DNA from: Lytechinus variegatus
Lineage: Eukaryota; Echinodermata; Echinoidea; Temnopleuroida; Toxopneustidae
DNA length: 64,000 nucleotides
Assembly: GCF_018143015.1 (NCBI RefSeq)
Contig: NC_054748.1
Span: 14,994,967 to 15,058,966, forward strand
Reading direction: 5' to 3'
In this document: one piece after another, positions 8,806 to 19,841 of the stretch
Layout: the number at the start of each line of letters is the position of its first letter
How positions within the stretch are numbered: position 1 is the first letter of the stretch
Made by a program: the position numbers and the translations under genes
Notes under the pieces: model-generated
The model's database searches: none
The model's input: only the letters and a program-made list of their open reading frames with translations
Told to the model about the DNA's origin: nothing

Positions 8806-11629
8806 GTAAGTTAAATTAGCTTGAGTTGAGGAGGACTAACTTTTTGTATTTTCCGAAAACAGTTAGGTGTCCATATTAAACATAATAATATTTGATTAGG
8901 CCTAATCATTGAAAACTAACTCACTCTTTCACCGAGAATGGCTTAAGTGCACTGGCGTAAATCCCGGGGGGATGGGGGGATATATCCCCCCACTTTTCGA
9001 GGAGGGGGGGGGGGATGGCCTGTACAAACATCCCCCCACTTTTTACGGAAGAAATGAAAAAAATCACAAGAGATAATTGTTTTGTTGGTGAAAATTCTTC
9101 CTAAAATACCGCTTAACAAATAAAACAATATCATTGGATCATAAAATGCAAATAAAGAGGCAGTTCACCATTTGCAAACGAAATACTTATGTCCTTATTA
9201 TAACATTGAAGAGAAACCCCTGTTTCTTCCAATTCATCAATGTTGGGGTTTTGGGGGGAGGGATTAAGATGGAATGTCAAAACATTTTGAATGTAATCTC
9301 TAATAAAACCATTAAACCATCATGGGGTAAAAAAGATAACTATATCGGAGGGGTATTTGCCATATGGACATACAGTGGCGTAACTTAATACCCCCCATCG
9401 GCTGACCACCCCCCCAAAAAAAAAAAAACAGGGAAAAGGAGAAATGAGGGAGAAAGGAAGAGAAATGTAGTGGGAAAGAAGAAAATATAATTCATTATAA
9501 TGTTATATTATAATTATTTATGTTACATAACATAAGAAACATTTTTTATCATAACTTTTTAGTTTATGAAACATAATTTGCCCAGGGCCTACGTCTTCAT
9601 TGTTCCTGGTGCTCGCATTGTCTGTTTAACAAGATATATAATCCTGTTGTACTAAAACATCACGTTTTTAAGTCAATATAAACCAAATATATTTTCTAGC
9701 ACTTGAGTTATCATATATTGACATATGCTTCTTTTACATGACTCAAAAAGTGATTGCCCCATGTTAAGGTCTCCGTATATAAACATTTCCTGTCCGTGAT
9801 TACGTTCGCATTAGTGGATTGGTGAGATATGTCTGCTCTTCGTGAATTCCTAAAATCAGTCCTTAAAATGTCCCTTCTGATCTGAATATGAAAAATTTTC
9901 AGCTCGCGCTTCGCGCTCGCATCATTTGGTTAATGAAATACCTATATGGTCCTAGTTAATTCCTACAAAGAAACCTTAGAATGCCCCACTTCAGGTCTGA
10001 ATTATCTAAATTTTCAGCTCGCGCTTTGCGCTCGCAATATTTGATTGGTGAGATGCGTATGATAATCATGATTGCAATGACTACAAAGAGTGTTTCATGT
10101 GTTCAGATGTAATTCTAATAAAATCAGCAAGCGCTTGGCACTTGCATTAGGGGACTATGGTGAGATATGCATACTCTTAATAGATTCCTAAAATATATTC
10201 TAAAAAATATCGCTGTTTGTGGTCAAAATATACGAAAATTTCAGCTCGCGCTTCGCGCTCGCATTGTTTAGCAAGACAGGTACCTATCATGATTACATAA
10301 ATTTGATAATGTCCCTTTTTAGGTGTGAATATAAAAAAAATCAACTCGCGCTTCGCGCACTCATTCAGTGATTAAAGAAATTTGCTGGTGCCTCCACAAT
10401 GCCGTGACCCACGGAACGCCAGTGTGGACATATCAATGACAATTCCTTGCATATCTAAAAACATGATTGCAAAAAAATGCCAAAATATTTCAGTCATCCC
10501 CCCACCCATCAACACGGATTTACGCCAGTGCTTAAGTGTGATACCAAAACAAATCCAGTTAAAATAAATTTTGACAATCAAATGTCATATGGTCTAAGTA
10601 TTAAAATTTTCAAACAATTATGGAATATTGCTTGCAATAAATGCAAAGTTCTTCGAATTGCATCCTGTTCAGACAATCAACGCCTCTGACAAGAGTCACA
10701 ACTCGCAAGAATATGGGATTTTACGTACATTTATCTATCAGATTCCTATTCTTATGTACAGCAGCGCTTTTTTAATCAGGTCCAAAACGATTAGGCCTAC
10801 ATCTACGACTACTGCTTTATACTACTATTAAAGTACTACAATATTAATAATCAGTAGACCCTGTATTGATAACAATAATAATAATGATCATGATAATGTA
10901 AATGTATCCCTTTTTATCTTCCTTCAGGCCAGAGCAGTATGTCCGAGACTCATCCCATTCATCAACGGAACCATCCTCTACTTTCTGCTCCGACCGGAAC
11001 CCTCGTGGCTGGCCATCGCTTGCAAGTGTCTCCCGATCCTCTGCCTCTGCGGCTTCGTCATACACGAGATTTACCTCTTCTGCAAGCAAGGGTTTTCGGT
11101 CTTTCCAAAGTACCATCTCGCAATCCTAACCGGTCTTGTCCTGTCCTGCATAGGCGATGGTTGTCTCGTCTACGTCAACCAATACTTCATCCACGGACTT
11201 CTCTTCTTTGCGCTGGCGCATGTCATGTACATCTTTGCGTTTAGTTTTGGTACAAACCCAATAAAACCCTCCATTCTGGTGCCCTTGATGCCCTTTGCTG
11301 GGGTCGTCTACGGCTTCCTCTACCCAGGTTTTGCCGCATACGAACTTACATTCCTCGGCGCCCTGTACATCATCCTCATCATGCTCATGCTGTGGAGGGC
11401 GATCGCCCGGGTCCAGTTTGCGGAGAACCTCTGGACATGGACCAAAATGGCTGCCGGGATAGGCGCGGTCCTGTTCTGTATCTCGGACCTGGTCCTGGCG
11501 ACGAATATGTTTCGCAGCGCTATCCCATCATCCCAGTCCATCGTCATGACAACCTATTACACAGCTCAGCTAGGAATGGCGATGTCAGTTGTCAGCCATG
11601 GACACGTTATTGAAAAGAAAGAGAAATAG
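8773..11629 (+). CDS. TMEM86: TMEM86-like lysoplasmalogenase (two coding exons)
   Basis: The joined exons 8773-8805 and 10928-11629 encode 244 residues, close to the 240 or so of vertebrate TMEM86A. The family (YhhN) is a multi-pass ER-type membrane protein that hydrolyses the vinyl-ether bond of lysoplasmalogens. The sequence shows many hydrophobic segments and the two conserved Asp-bearing motifs: CIGDGCL (Asp near residue 88) and CISDLVLATN (Asp near residue 198). The N-terminal motif CPRLIPF aligns with GPKLVPF of the vertebrate protein. Exon 1 codes MHVIKMFKVDV and ends at a GTAAGT donor in phase 0; exon 2 opens after CCTTCAG in the same phase. The first ATG is chosen because it follows the acceptor directly; an ATG five codons later is an alternative. 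The intron is largely a hAT element. A or B paralogue status cannot be decided. Confidence 0.9.
8950..10530. mobile_element. hAT-type non-autonomous element in TMEM86 intron 1
   Basis: Ends CACTGGCGTAAATCC and GGATTTACGCCAGTG are perfect 15-bp inverted repeats. The 8-bp CTTAAGTG borders both sides (8942-8949 and 10531-10538), as hAT elements produce. G runs lie inside the left end and C runs inside the right. No transposase frame is seen. Near 9374 a second end-like word (cagtggcgtaac) with C runs suggests a related insertion inside. The right half holds the tandem motif array at 9890-10370. Confidence 0.85.
9890..10370. repeat. Tandem units with the word AGCTCGCGCTTCGCGCTCGC
   Basis: Four clear copies of a GC-rich word centred on CGCGCTTCGCGC lie about 100-120 bp apart, each preceded by an A/T stretch and followed by gattggtgagat-like sequence; a fifth, decayed unit is near 10125. 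A copy of the same word occurs in the hAT element at 53795-54279. It may be an internal transposase-binding repeat. Confidence 0.7.
10928..11629 (+). CDS. TMEM86: TMEM86 coding exon 2 (most of the protein)
   Basis: The acceptor AG is at 10926-10927 and the frame stays open to TAG at 11627-11629. It encodes 233 residues from ARAVCPRLIPF to HVIEKKEK, including both family Asp motifs. GC content is far above the flanks, as expected of coding DNA. Confidence 0.93.
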   Translation, partial: ARAVCPRLIPFINGTILYFLLRPEPSWLAIACKCLPILCLCGFVIHEIYLFCKQGFSVFPKYHLAILTGLVLSCIGDGCLVYVNQYFIHGLLFFALAHVMYIFAFSFGTNPIKPSILVPLMPFAGVVYGFLYPGFAAYELTFLGALYIILIMLMLWRAIARVQFAENLWTWTKMAAGIGAVLFCISDLVLATNMFRSAIPSSQSIVMTTYYTAQLGMAMSVVSHGHVIEKKEK

Positions 11630-11740
11630 CCTGTCTTCCAAGACATCGTACTTAGAATCCCTATTTTCATAAATGCTGCTTAATATTTTAACATATATTG
11701 CGACTTACATTTATTTAGAAATAAAAAAGAAAAAAGTCTT
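11630..11740 (+). terminator. TMEM86 3' UTR and poly(A) signal
   Basis: AATAAA at 11720-11725 lies about 90 bp after the stop and is the first candidate cleavage signal. Confidence 0.45.
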
Positions 11741-12640
11741 GCTCTGTTTGTAATATAATATATTGCAATATATATGAAGGTAGAATATAACTTGCATTTT
11801 ATCACATTGCACAAATTATTTTTGCATAAACAGTAAATATATATTAAAGTAATGTGCATTTTTTTTAAATGTAATCCATAAAGATTGTGTCTTTTGTTTA
11901 GTGTGCTCTTATACAACATGTAGATTTTTAAGATCCATCAGTTTCACCAAATCATCAGGGCATCCCTGTTTGGTCTTCCATACTGATTTATTATTCATTG
12001 GTTTATTTCATTTCTCTTTCAATTATTCAATTGCAAATAATAATGATAATGATACTTATAAAGCGCCTAATTATTTCTTTATCAAAGGCCAAAAAATTCT
12101 ATATGAAGCACTCTACAATAAATCAGAAATACTAAACAAATCAATGATACAAAAACAAGTGAACTTACAGAAATTTGTGAGTGGGTAGTATGGATCATAC
12201 TTAAACGAAATACATCATCATTTCTCAAATAAAGTATCAAATTTTTAAGATTTATGTTTGAGTGTTTTGTGGTCTGATCATGGTGCCTATATATGTACTT
12301 ACATGTACAGCTTGTTCATGTTTTCACTAGTTAGGAATAAGCAATTGTTCAACATCAATTATTCGCAATGGGCAATTCTTCATGAAAAAAGAATCATCTC
12401 ACTCTATATGTGTCAAGTTGTCAACCAAAGTGAAAACAAACCAAAAGTAATTAGCCACTACACAAATCTTTGGATACAACATTTTTGCTACATATGACAG
12501 TCTATACAAGTATATTGTTTTGTGAAAAAATGAAATTGTATCAATTTCAGGTCATTATATTGCAAAGGGTAAACACCATATACCACAATATCTGAAAAGA
12601 TTGTATTGATTGTAGACAATTTTTCTAATGGTATTCTCGT
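11741..12640. other. Intergenic AT-rich DNA, no supported feature
   Basis: Only short low-complexity frames are present; I see no gene or bounded repeat. Confidence 0.5.
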
Positions 12641-12647
12641 GTAGTGT

Positions 12648-12802
12648 TCTGAAAAGAAAGGACTTTTAAATAGATGGAATACATGTACAAGAAGTCAACA
12701 ATAAGAGTAAAATTATAAAAGAATGTTATAGCATTTGGAAAAGAAAGGATTTTTAATTGGATGGAACACATGTACAAGTAGTCGACAACAAGAGTAAAAT
12801 TT
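12648..12802. repeat. Direct duplication of a ~70-bp unit
   Basis: Two diverged copies share gaaaagaaagga, then atggaayacatgtacaag, then caacaagagtaaaat, starting near 12648 and 12737. Confidence 0.65.
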
Positions 12803-12805
12803 GCA

Positions 12806-12832
12806 ATATATATATATAAATTATATATATAT

Positions 12833-12873
<41 letters not shown>
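12806..12873. repeat. (TA)n microsatellite
   Basis: Alternating TA with two short taaatta interruptions. Confidence 0.9.
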
Positions 12874-12880
<7 letters not shown>

Positions 12881-12946
12881 CATCATTATCATCATTATGT
12901 GCACAATGTGATTTTTTCACAACTCGCCTAGTTAGCTTTACATATG

Positions 12947-13510
12947 AAAGGTCAAGTCCACCCCAGAAAAACATTGAATTGGATAAATAAAGAAAATTCA
13001 AGCAAGCATAATGCTGAAAATTTCATCAAAATCGGATGTAAAATGAGAAAGTTATGACATTTTAAAGTTTCACTTTTTTTTCACAACTCAGTGACATGCA
13101 AATGAGACAGTAGATGATGTCCCTCACTCACTATTTCTGTTGTTTTTTATTGTTTGAATTATACAATATTTCATATTTGACAATAGGGACTTGACTGAAC
13201 CATATAGTATTAAACAATGCTAATTCCACATGTTGAGGGAGGAATTAATCATCGTATCACTTGGCAATGAGAATAAAATTAAAAATTTCATATAAAGCAA
13301 AAGAAATGGTGGGTAGATTATATCATATTCTCCTCATTTGCATACCAGCCAGGATGTGCATATAACTGTTTTATTGAAATTAAGCAAAACTTTAAAATGT
13401 CATCTAACTTTCTTATTTTGCATCCAATTTTGATGAAATTTAATAGGTGTTGTGTTGTTTGATTTTTCTCTTTTTATTCAAATCAACTTTTTGTTGGGGT
13501 GAACTTGTCC
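12947..13510. mobile_element. TTAA MITE, CAAGTCCACCCC family, copy 1
   Basis: The left arm aaggtcaagtccacccc faces a right arm ending gggtgaacttgtcc, followed by TTAA at 13511-13514. The inner arms share atcggatgtaaaatgagaaa and its complement. The related copy at 26945-27554 has TTAA on its left. Confidence 0.65.
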
Positions 13511-14033
13511 TTAAACTAATATTAACATACATCATTCAGGGAGCATATTTATTTTGCTGGCTGTGTTTCATCACTATGCCTCAGGTAATATAAAGAGGTT
13601 TTAAACTTGCCATTGTTTTTCTGACTCAATTGTTAATGCGCATTATACTACCAGTAAGGTTTTTATCTGTTTGCAACTCCAATGTACATAAAGCAACTAG
13701 TCTTTATCTCTGGTGTTCTGGTGTATTTAGAGTTGATATTCGCACAAATAGGGCGGTTTATTCTTGTTATTATTTTGGTTTAAAAATCTTTAATACATGA
13801 TTCTATTTTCCAAGGGTATGTTGGATGTACAGGTAGATGATATGAACCATTTTATCTTAATCCATGTCCATTACTCTTTAATTCATGTCAATTACTATTT
13901 AATTCTTTAAATTAAATGGTAAAAAACAGTGGACATATATGGTAAGAGAGGCTGTTACGTTTAGATGTTTTTAGAAGGTTGTCTTAATGAGAAATCATTC
14001 ACTTCATAGAATTGAATTAGGATATGTTCTTAA

Positions 14034-14529
14034 AGGGGAAGTTCACCCTGAAGAAAACTTTGTTGTAAAAAAAGCAGAAAAAATAGATAAAGATATTGAT
14101 GAAGGTTTGAGGAAAATCCGTTAAAGAGTAAGAAAGTTATTAGAGTTCAAAGTTTTGGATTTGTGACGTCATAAACGAGCAGCTACCCCATGTGTTATGT
14201 AATATAAAATGCAGGAATTTCAAATTTTGTATAGTTCCTGATGACTTAATTTTGTTTTCTATTCATGATCGGGTGTGAAATGATTTGTCTATTGATACAC
14301 AAAAGGTAAAGTGAAAACCATTTTCAATTATCTGAGAAAAAGACATTTCATTGATTTTTTACCATTCGCTATGTAGGAATGCTGCTCGCATATGACGTCA
14401 CAAATCAAATAATTGAAATTCGAATAACTTTTTAATTATTTGATGAATTTTTCTCAAACCTTCGGCAATATTTTTTATAAATTTTTCTGCTATTTTACAA
14501 TAAACTTTTTGTCAGGGTGAACTTCCCCT
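14034..14529. mobile_element. TTAA MITE, AAGTTCACCCTGA family, copy 1
   Basis: TTAA flanks both sides (14030-14033 and 14530-14533). Ends AGGGGAAGTTCACCCTGA and TCAGGGTGAACTTCCCCT are perfect inverted repeats. Further copies lie at 17293-17790 and 56609-57097. Non-coding. Confidence 0.8.
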
Positions 14530-14810
14530 TTAATGAAATTGCACCTACCTGCATTGGCAGTGTTTTGGACACAATCTAATCTAATGCTTAAATTGTGGAT
14601 ATATCCACACTATTCTGAAAAATATAAAAATAGGGGGGGGGGGAGAGAACAAAGAAAAGGAAAAAATTGTCAGGTTTCAATATTCTCCCTTTTTTGTTTG
14701 TGTGTTCAAAATCTTGAAATACGGGACAAAACGGCATCCTGGACAGGGTCTCACGGGACAAACTGCTAAATTATGGGACTGTCCCTAGAATTTTGGGACG
14801 CCATGGGCCT

Positions 14811-15082
14811 GTCTTACAAAGAGTTATGATTGATCAAATCAATTGCAACTATGGAAAGCCAGCAAAGTCAACATATATACACTGACTGCATGTTTGCTCA
14901 AATTTTTTTCTAGATATGAATGTATATTCATAAATTCATTGATTTCTTGACAGCTCGGTGTGTTCTCCTTTGTTTACAAAGGACATTTGCACATTTCCTG
15001 TAGAAAAAATTATGACATTGATGGATTTCCATAGAATTAATATTGATTTGATCAATCGTAACTCTTTCAGACGAGGCCTAGG
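14811..15082. mobile_element. MITE with TCTTACAAAGAGTTACG ends, copy 1 of 5
   Basis: Both ends carry a variant of cttacaaagagttrygattg followed by GATCAATC-type palindromes. The core shares agccagcaaagtcaac, gatatgaatgtatat and gatggatttccatag with copies at 16929, 31876, 41444 and 45968. Confidence 0.75.
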
Positions 15083-15124
15083 TCACCCTTTTTTATGGCC
15101 CATTTGAATTGGATACATGTATTT

Positions 15125-15540
15125 CAGATAAGCACTTGCCCGATTGCCCGGGCAAGTAAAAGTTAGAGAAGGGCACGTGTTTTGAAGTAAAGACCAAAAC
15201 TACTTGCCCGAATTGGGCAAGCAAAATATCTCACAGTAGAATGACCAAAATTAGGGTCGATATTTTTTATATGATATCTACCCTAATTTTGGTCATGGTG
15301 GGCAAGATAAAATCACTTTAGAAAAAGACATGCAATAACAAGGTACATCAGTTCATGTCAAAAGCTCTAGAGAAAAGCAGTTCAATGGTTTATAAAACTG
15401 CAATACTGTCTTTTGAAGAGGTAAAACTTTTTTTTCAAGGATTTTTCGGACAAGTGAAATGGATTTTGGGGCAAGTATATTCCAACTATTTAAAAATTTA
15501 CTTGCCCGACTAAAAGTTTAAAAAGTTATGTTGCACCCTG
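15125..15540. repeat. Repeat with scattered CTTGCCCG/CGGGCAAG words
   Basis: Inverted words acttgcccgat and cgggcaagta recur at about 15135, 15150, 15212 and 15500. This suggests a degraded foldback element. Ends are unclear. Confidence 0.45.
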
Positions 15541-15708
15541 CTATTATCTATGCTTATTTTTTTTATTTTCTATCATGATCACGCATGTGGAGTAGACCTT
15601 GTCATAGATAGCAATGTATGTTTGCTATTCTCCACTGTTTGTTTATTTTTTTATCTTTTTTTATGTACATGAACATGTATTAATGTATTATTTACATTGG
15701 CCCGTATT

Positions 15709-15990
15709 CTGAAGTCGGGTTTAAAGTTGTGGTTTAAGTATGGATAGCCAATTGTTACATAAATCACAAACAGTAGAGATATCATATTTCAGCTCATTTG
15801 GCTCTCAAATCATTCATAATTGTCTAGGAAGTTTAAATCGATGATCGTCTTCACCATAGAATAATCAGGAAAGAGCAACGTAAATATAAGAAACATACAA
15901 CTTAATAAAAATGTTGATACTTTTGGCTTCCCATATTTAAACCACAACTTTAAACCTGAGTTTAAGTTAAACCTGACTTCAGAATACGGG
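15709..15990. mobile_element. MITE with GCCCGTATTCTGAAGTC ends, copy 1 of 3
   Basis: The left end GCCCGTATTCTGAAGTCGGG is matched by cctgacttcagaatacgggc on the right. The core words catttggctctcaaatcattc and aggaaagagca recur in copies at 30855-31166 and 45852-46415. Confidence 0.75.
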
Positions 15991-16092
15991 CTCTTGTATT
16001 TATTTTCTTCCTTGATTTTGTTTTATCCAAATTAGACTGTATATAAAGAGAGAGAGAGAGGGAGATGTATGTATGGCATTTAAAGAGAAATG

Positions 16093-16470
16093 CCAGTAGT
16101 TGCAATAAACACTGATTTCATGAGAAAGTCTGTAAAACCAGGCTTAATTGTCAGAACATAATCGAGGATCTAGATCTGGTACACTTACATAAGCTGAACT
16201 TTGTGAAATCTTGAAAACTACGCTGAAAAAATTAATGTTCACAATGAAGATCACCGACACAGATAGGCACACGTGGGACATTGTATTAATATTGCTGGAA
16301 TAAAGACCTGACGGAAGTGACCGAAACCGCGCTTATTTTGCTTATTTCTTAGCAAGTACACAATTTCTTCCAGAATCCCTTGGCACTTATTTTTTATTCA
16401 TACAAACAGACACTTGGGTGGTCATTATATCAGATTCTGTCAAAAGTCATTTTGAGGTCGTTACCAAAAC
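16093..16470. repeat. Dispersed repeat, uninterrupted copy
   Basis: It parallels 32160-32905 word for word with many changes (gagaaagtct, gaagatcacc, gcacacgtgggaca, cttgggtggtca). The other copy carries a Harbinger-like insert, so this one shows the empty site. Confidence 0.6.
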
Positions 16471-16547
16471 TGGAATTTATCTTTAAGTTAACTACGCAAG
16501 CTAAAGTGGCTTTATATTTGAGTATTTTTTTCAAGATTTTTTGTAGT

Positions 16548-16667
16548 GGGCCTGTTTCACACACAAAAAAAGAAATGACAAAGTTCCTCAACCTACTAAA
16601 TGCCAGGTTTTAGAAGCTTGTAACAATTGTAACTTGCCAGTGAAGGGTTTGTGAAACAGGGCCTATA
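16548..16667. mobile_element. Small MITE with GGGCCTGTTTCAC ends
   Basis: gggcctgtttcacacac at the left faces gtgaaacagggcct at the right, about 115 bp apart. Confidence 0.55.
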
Positions 16668-16928
16668 TTCAGATTGATGCAGGTACTTATTGAATTTTAA
16701 TCTCATTATTGTTCAGACTTACACATGCCCTGGAATGCACTTATAATAAGAGCGCTTTTGCTGTATTATCTTTATGGTAATAAAAATACTATAAAAATCC
16801 ACAATTAACGCTGTTGTTTTTTTTTTATTTCTCAATATTCCGTAATGACCTTGTGAGCTTAGGAAGTCATGTAAAGAGTTGATTGCTCTCCTTTATTCTT
16901 TCATTTCTTTGCTTTTATTCACATCTGT

Positions 16929-17205
16929 GGCCCATCTTACATTGATCAGATCAATCGCAACTATGTTAAGCCAGCAAAGTCAACACATAAAATGCATATT
17001 TGTTCAAAATATTTTCCAGATATGAATGTACTTGTATATCCATAAATTCATTGATTTCTTGATAATTTGGTGTGTTCTTTTTTGTTTAAAAGGACATTTT
17101 CCAAATTTCCTGTTGAAGTAATTATGACACTATGACTATTGGATTTCCATAGAGTTACGATTATTTGGATCGATCGTAACTCTTTGTAAGATGGGGCCCT
17201 GGTAT
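16929..17205. mobile_element. MITE with TCTTACAAAGAGTTACG ends, copy 2 of 5
   Basis: It has the same ends and core as the copy at 14811. CTG precedes the left end and follows the GGGGCC of the right end, fitting a 3-bp CTG target duplication. Confidence 0.75.
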
Positions 17206-17292
17206 TTGTTAATGAAAACTTCCCATTCAATGTTTTCTGTATTTCAGGCTGAAAATAATGACATCTAAAATTCTAAATAATTACACTCTTAA

Positions 17293-17790
17293 GGGGGAAT
17301 TTCACCCTGAAGAAAACTATGTTGTAAAAATTGCAGAAGAAATAGTTAAAAAATATTGGTGAAGGTTTGAGGAAAATCCGTTAAAGAGTAAGAAAGTTAT
17401 TGGAGTTCAAAATTTTGGATTTGTGACGTCATAAACGAGCAGCTGCCCCATGTGTTATGTAATATAAAATGTATGAATTTCAAATTTTGTATGGTTCCTG
17501 ATGACTTAATTTTGTTTTCTTTTCATGATCGGGTGTGAAATGATTTGTCTATTGATATACAAAAGTTACAGTGAAAACCATTTTCAATTTTCTGAGAAAA
17601 TGACATTTTATTGATTTTTTACCATTCGCTATGTAGGAATGCTGCTCGCATATGACGTCACAAATTAAATAATTGAAATTCTAATAACTTTTTAATTATT
17701 TGATGAATTTATCTCAAACCTTCGGTAATATTTTTAATAATTTTTTCTGCTTTTTTTACAATAAACTTTTTGTCAGGGTGAACTTTCCCT
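17293..17790. mobile_element. TTAA MITE, AAGTTCACCCTGA family, copy 2
   Basis: TTAA at 17289-17292 and 17791-17794. It is closely similar to the copy at 14034 through its whole length, sharing gacgtcataaacgagcagct and gctgctcgcatatgacgtca. Confidence 0.8.
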
Positions 17791-17795
17791 TTAAA

Positions 17796-17980
17796 AATGT
17801 TGGGCAACGTACTGTCCACACAACTATTGGTTAGAACTTTATCCAATTCTGGGTAGTTTTAAACAGATAATGTGTGTTTTGGGTGAAGACTACACAGTAT
17901 TGGTTGAATTTGAAAACTACCAAGAGTTGGATCATTTTTGTTAACCGATTGTTGTGTGGACAGTATGTTGTCCAACATTT
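17796..17980. mobile_element. Foldback MITE with ATGTTGGGCAAC ends
   Basis: Arms of about 70 bp (atgttgggcaacgtactgtc and its near complement) close on a short centre. It lies next to the TTAA MITE. Confidence 0.65.
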
Positions 17981-18137
17981 TAACCAGGCAGAACGCTGAA
18001 AATTTCATCAAAATAACTATATAAAATATATAGTTATTGAACTTTTCAGTTTGGCAACATTCTGTGGAAACAGTACATGCGCACCCTAGTGGATATGCAA
18101 AATATGTGCTTTATCATCATATCCCTACTTTCCCTTT

Positions 18138-18770
18138 CAAGTTCAAGTTCAAGGTTCATCTTTATTTATCCATATTGGAAATTTGTTTTGTTCACAACTT
18201 CAGTTAAATAAACATATAAAACCATTAATAGTAATACATTTATAAGAATTATATTCAGTGAAAGTAAATACATGTTTACATAAAGACTAAAGCTATATTA
18301 CCACCAAAAAGGTTTTTGAAAGGTGTGTATAATCAATATTCCATCACTAACAATTTAAAATTTCATTCCAATTATCTGCATGTAGTATAATTAAAATATC
18401 AATTCCAAAAATCATTGTATTGCCTCCAAAATTATTAAAAATACATGTGTGTTATCAGCATTTCAGGGATTTCATTACAGCTTTAAAACTTTCTATTGCA
18501 TCAAATATATAATCAACATTTGTGTAAAGACATGTCACACTTATTTTTCCTTCTTTGGGGGAAATTATATACATAATTTCACGTAGTGCAAACGAATAAG
18601 TGGGGATGCGATGTCGTCAGCTTGTTCATTGCCACGATATACACAAATATAAAGCTGTTCCACTGAAATAATTTTGAAATATATAGTTTTGTGATTCCTT
18701 GTACGATGTAATGTTTTGTCCCATTTTACAATATCTGTTCACATCTCGCAATTTTCAGCCTGGACTACCC
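18138..18770 (-). mobile_element. Probable 3' end of a LINE on the minus strand
   Basis: On the minus strand the sequence ends with gataaataaagatgaacc followed by (TTGAAC)-type hexamer repeats. This is the tail style of CR1/L2-like non-LTR elements. No RT frame survives, and the upstream limit is not clear. Confidence 0.4.
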
Positions 18771-19188
18771 CTTTAAGTAGAGAGAGGGAAAGGAGCTCGA
18801 GCTAAATGGGGGAGGGGGAGCCTCACTGATAGTGTGGGTGTGTTTTAGAGAGAGGGGAGGAGGAGTGAAAACCTATAGAAAAGTGAGAAAATAGCTTAAG
18901 TGCCTGCATGTGGGTGTATATGCGGTTTGAAATTGTCATTACGACGGAATATATACTTTCAAATGGAAACTTTAAAATAAACAAGTAATTTGTGATGATT
19001 CCCCTACACGAGTAATGCTTCAAATATTTTCTTTTTGATATAAGGCGAGCAACTGACCCTTTCCCCTGATCGATCAATTGGTAATTTTGTTACAATTTTC
19101 AAACTATGTATAGTATAGGCATGGTAGGCCTATGCTTTTACGCCGGCCAATGATGAAATTTAATCTTTGACGTGTTTACCATTATGGA

Positions 19189-19466
19189 ATCCCATTTTTC
19201 ATGGCAACCTCCCCCCCCCCCAATTAAGAGAGAGAGTGGGTGGGAAACGGGGGGGGGGATATAATATTGAGCATAATGGAAATGGGTCCACTAAAACAGT
19301 GCCCCCCCCCCCCTTTGAAACTGAAGACCTTTTGAAACATCCTAAATTTTTTGTTATAAAAAAAATCATTTTATTTATTTACTTTTTTTGTTTGGGGGGG
19401 GCTTGTAAAATTTTCCTCGGAAAAATGTGCCCCCTCCCCCTTTTGGAGCTCTTGGATACGCCCCTG
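19189..19466. repeat. Poly-C/poly-G rich element remnant
   Basis: G and C runs border the stretch, and its right end reads ggatacgcccctgg, the end type of the hAT-like elements elsewhere in the window. The left end is not resolved. Confidence 0.35.
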
Positions 19467-19709
19467 GTTTACGCGTTCCGATGCCTTCGGGATGTCGTAC
19501 CTTCCAATTCCCAAAATTTGTAAAACAAGTGTATACGGCCTAACAGTCACACCCTAAACATAGATCCCGACCGATCAAAGCTAGTATGTGCTAGCTGACG
19601 TTAACGGCACACGATACAAATCGATCAAAAATTTGCGATTTCGTGTGACTGTTTTGCCACGGTTGAAGCTGCCGCTTGCGTCTCCGCCTAATATCATAAG
19701 AGGGACAAC

Positions 19710-19841
19710 ATGAAACTCCCGAAAAAATTATTGCGAGGCGTAAGAGATCGGGAAATTGGGATTAAAAGGAAGCCTGGAAGTAATGATATCCTTAGAAATT
19801 ATGCAGATTTTATTAGTGCCAAGTATTCTTCTAAAATTGTG
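19710..19841 (+). CDS. AMBRA1: AMBRA1 coding exon 1
   Basis: It encodes [20 protein letters not shown] through SSKIV (44 residues), ending at a GTAAGT donor in phase 0. The [11 protein letters not shown] stretch parallels ILWGRERGAR at the human N-terminus. A 5.7-kb intron follows. The link to exon 2 rests on phase, order and this short similarity. Confidence 0.75.

Noticed and set aside
9890-10370. CRISPR-like array of evenly spaced GC-rich words
   Set aside because: Eukaryotic locus, variable spacing of 100-120 bp, spacers similar to one another and no cas genes.
10902-11613. Frames on both strands overlapping TMEM86 exon 2
   Set aside because: Shadows of the GC-rich true frame, which alone carries the YhhN-family motifs.
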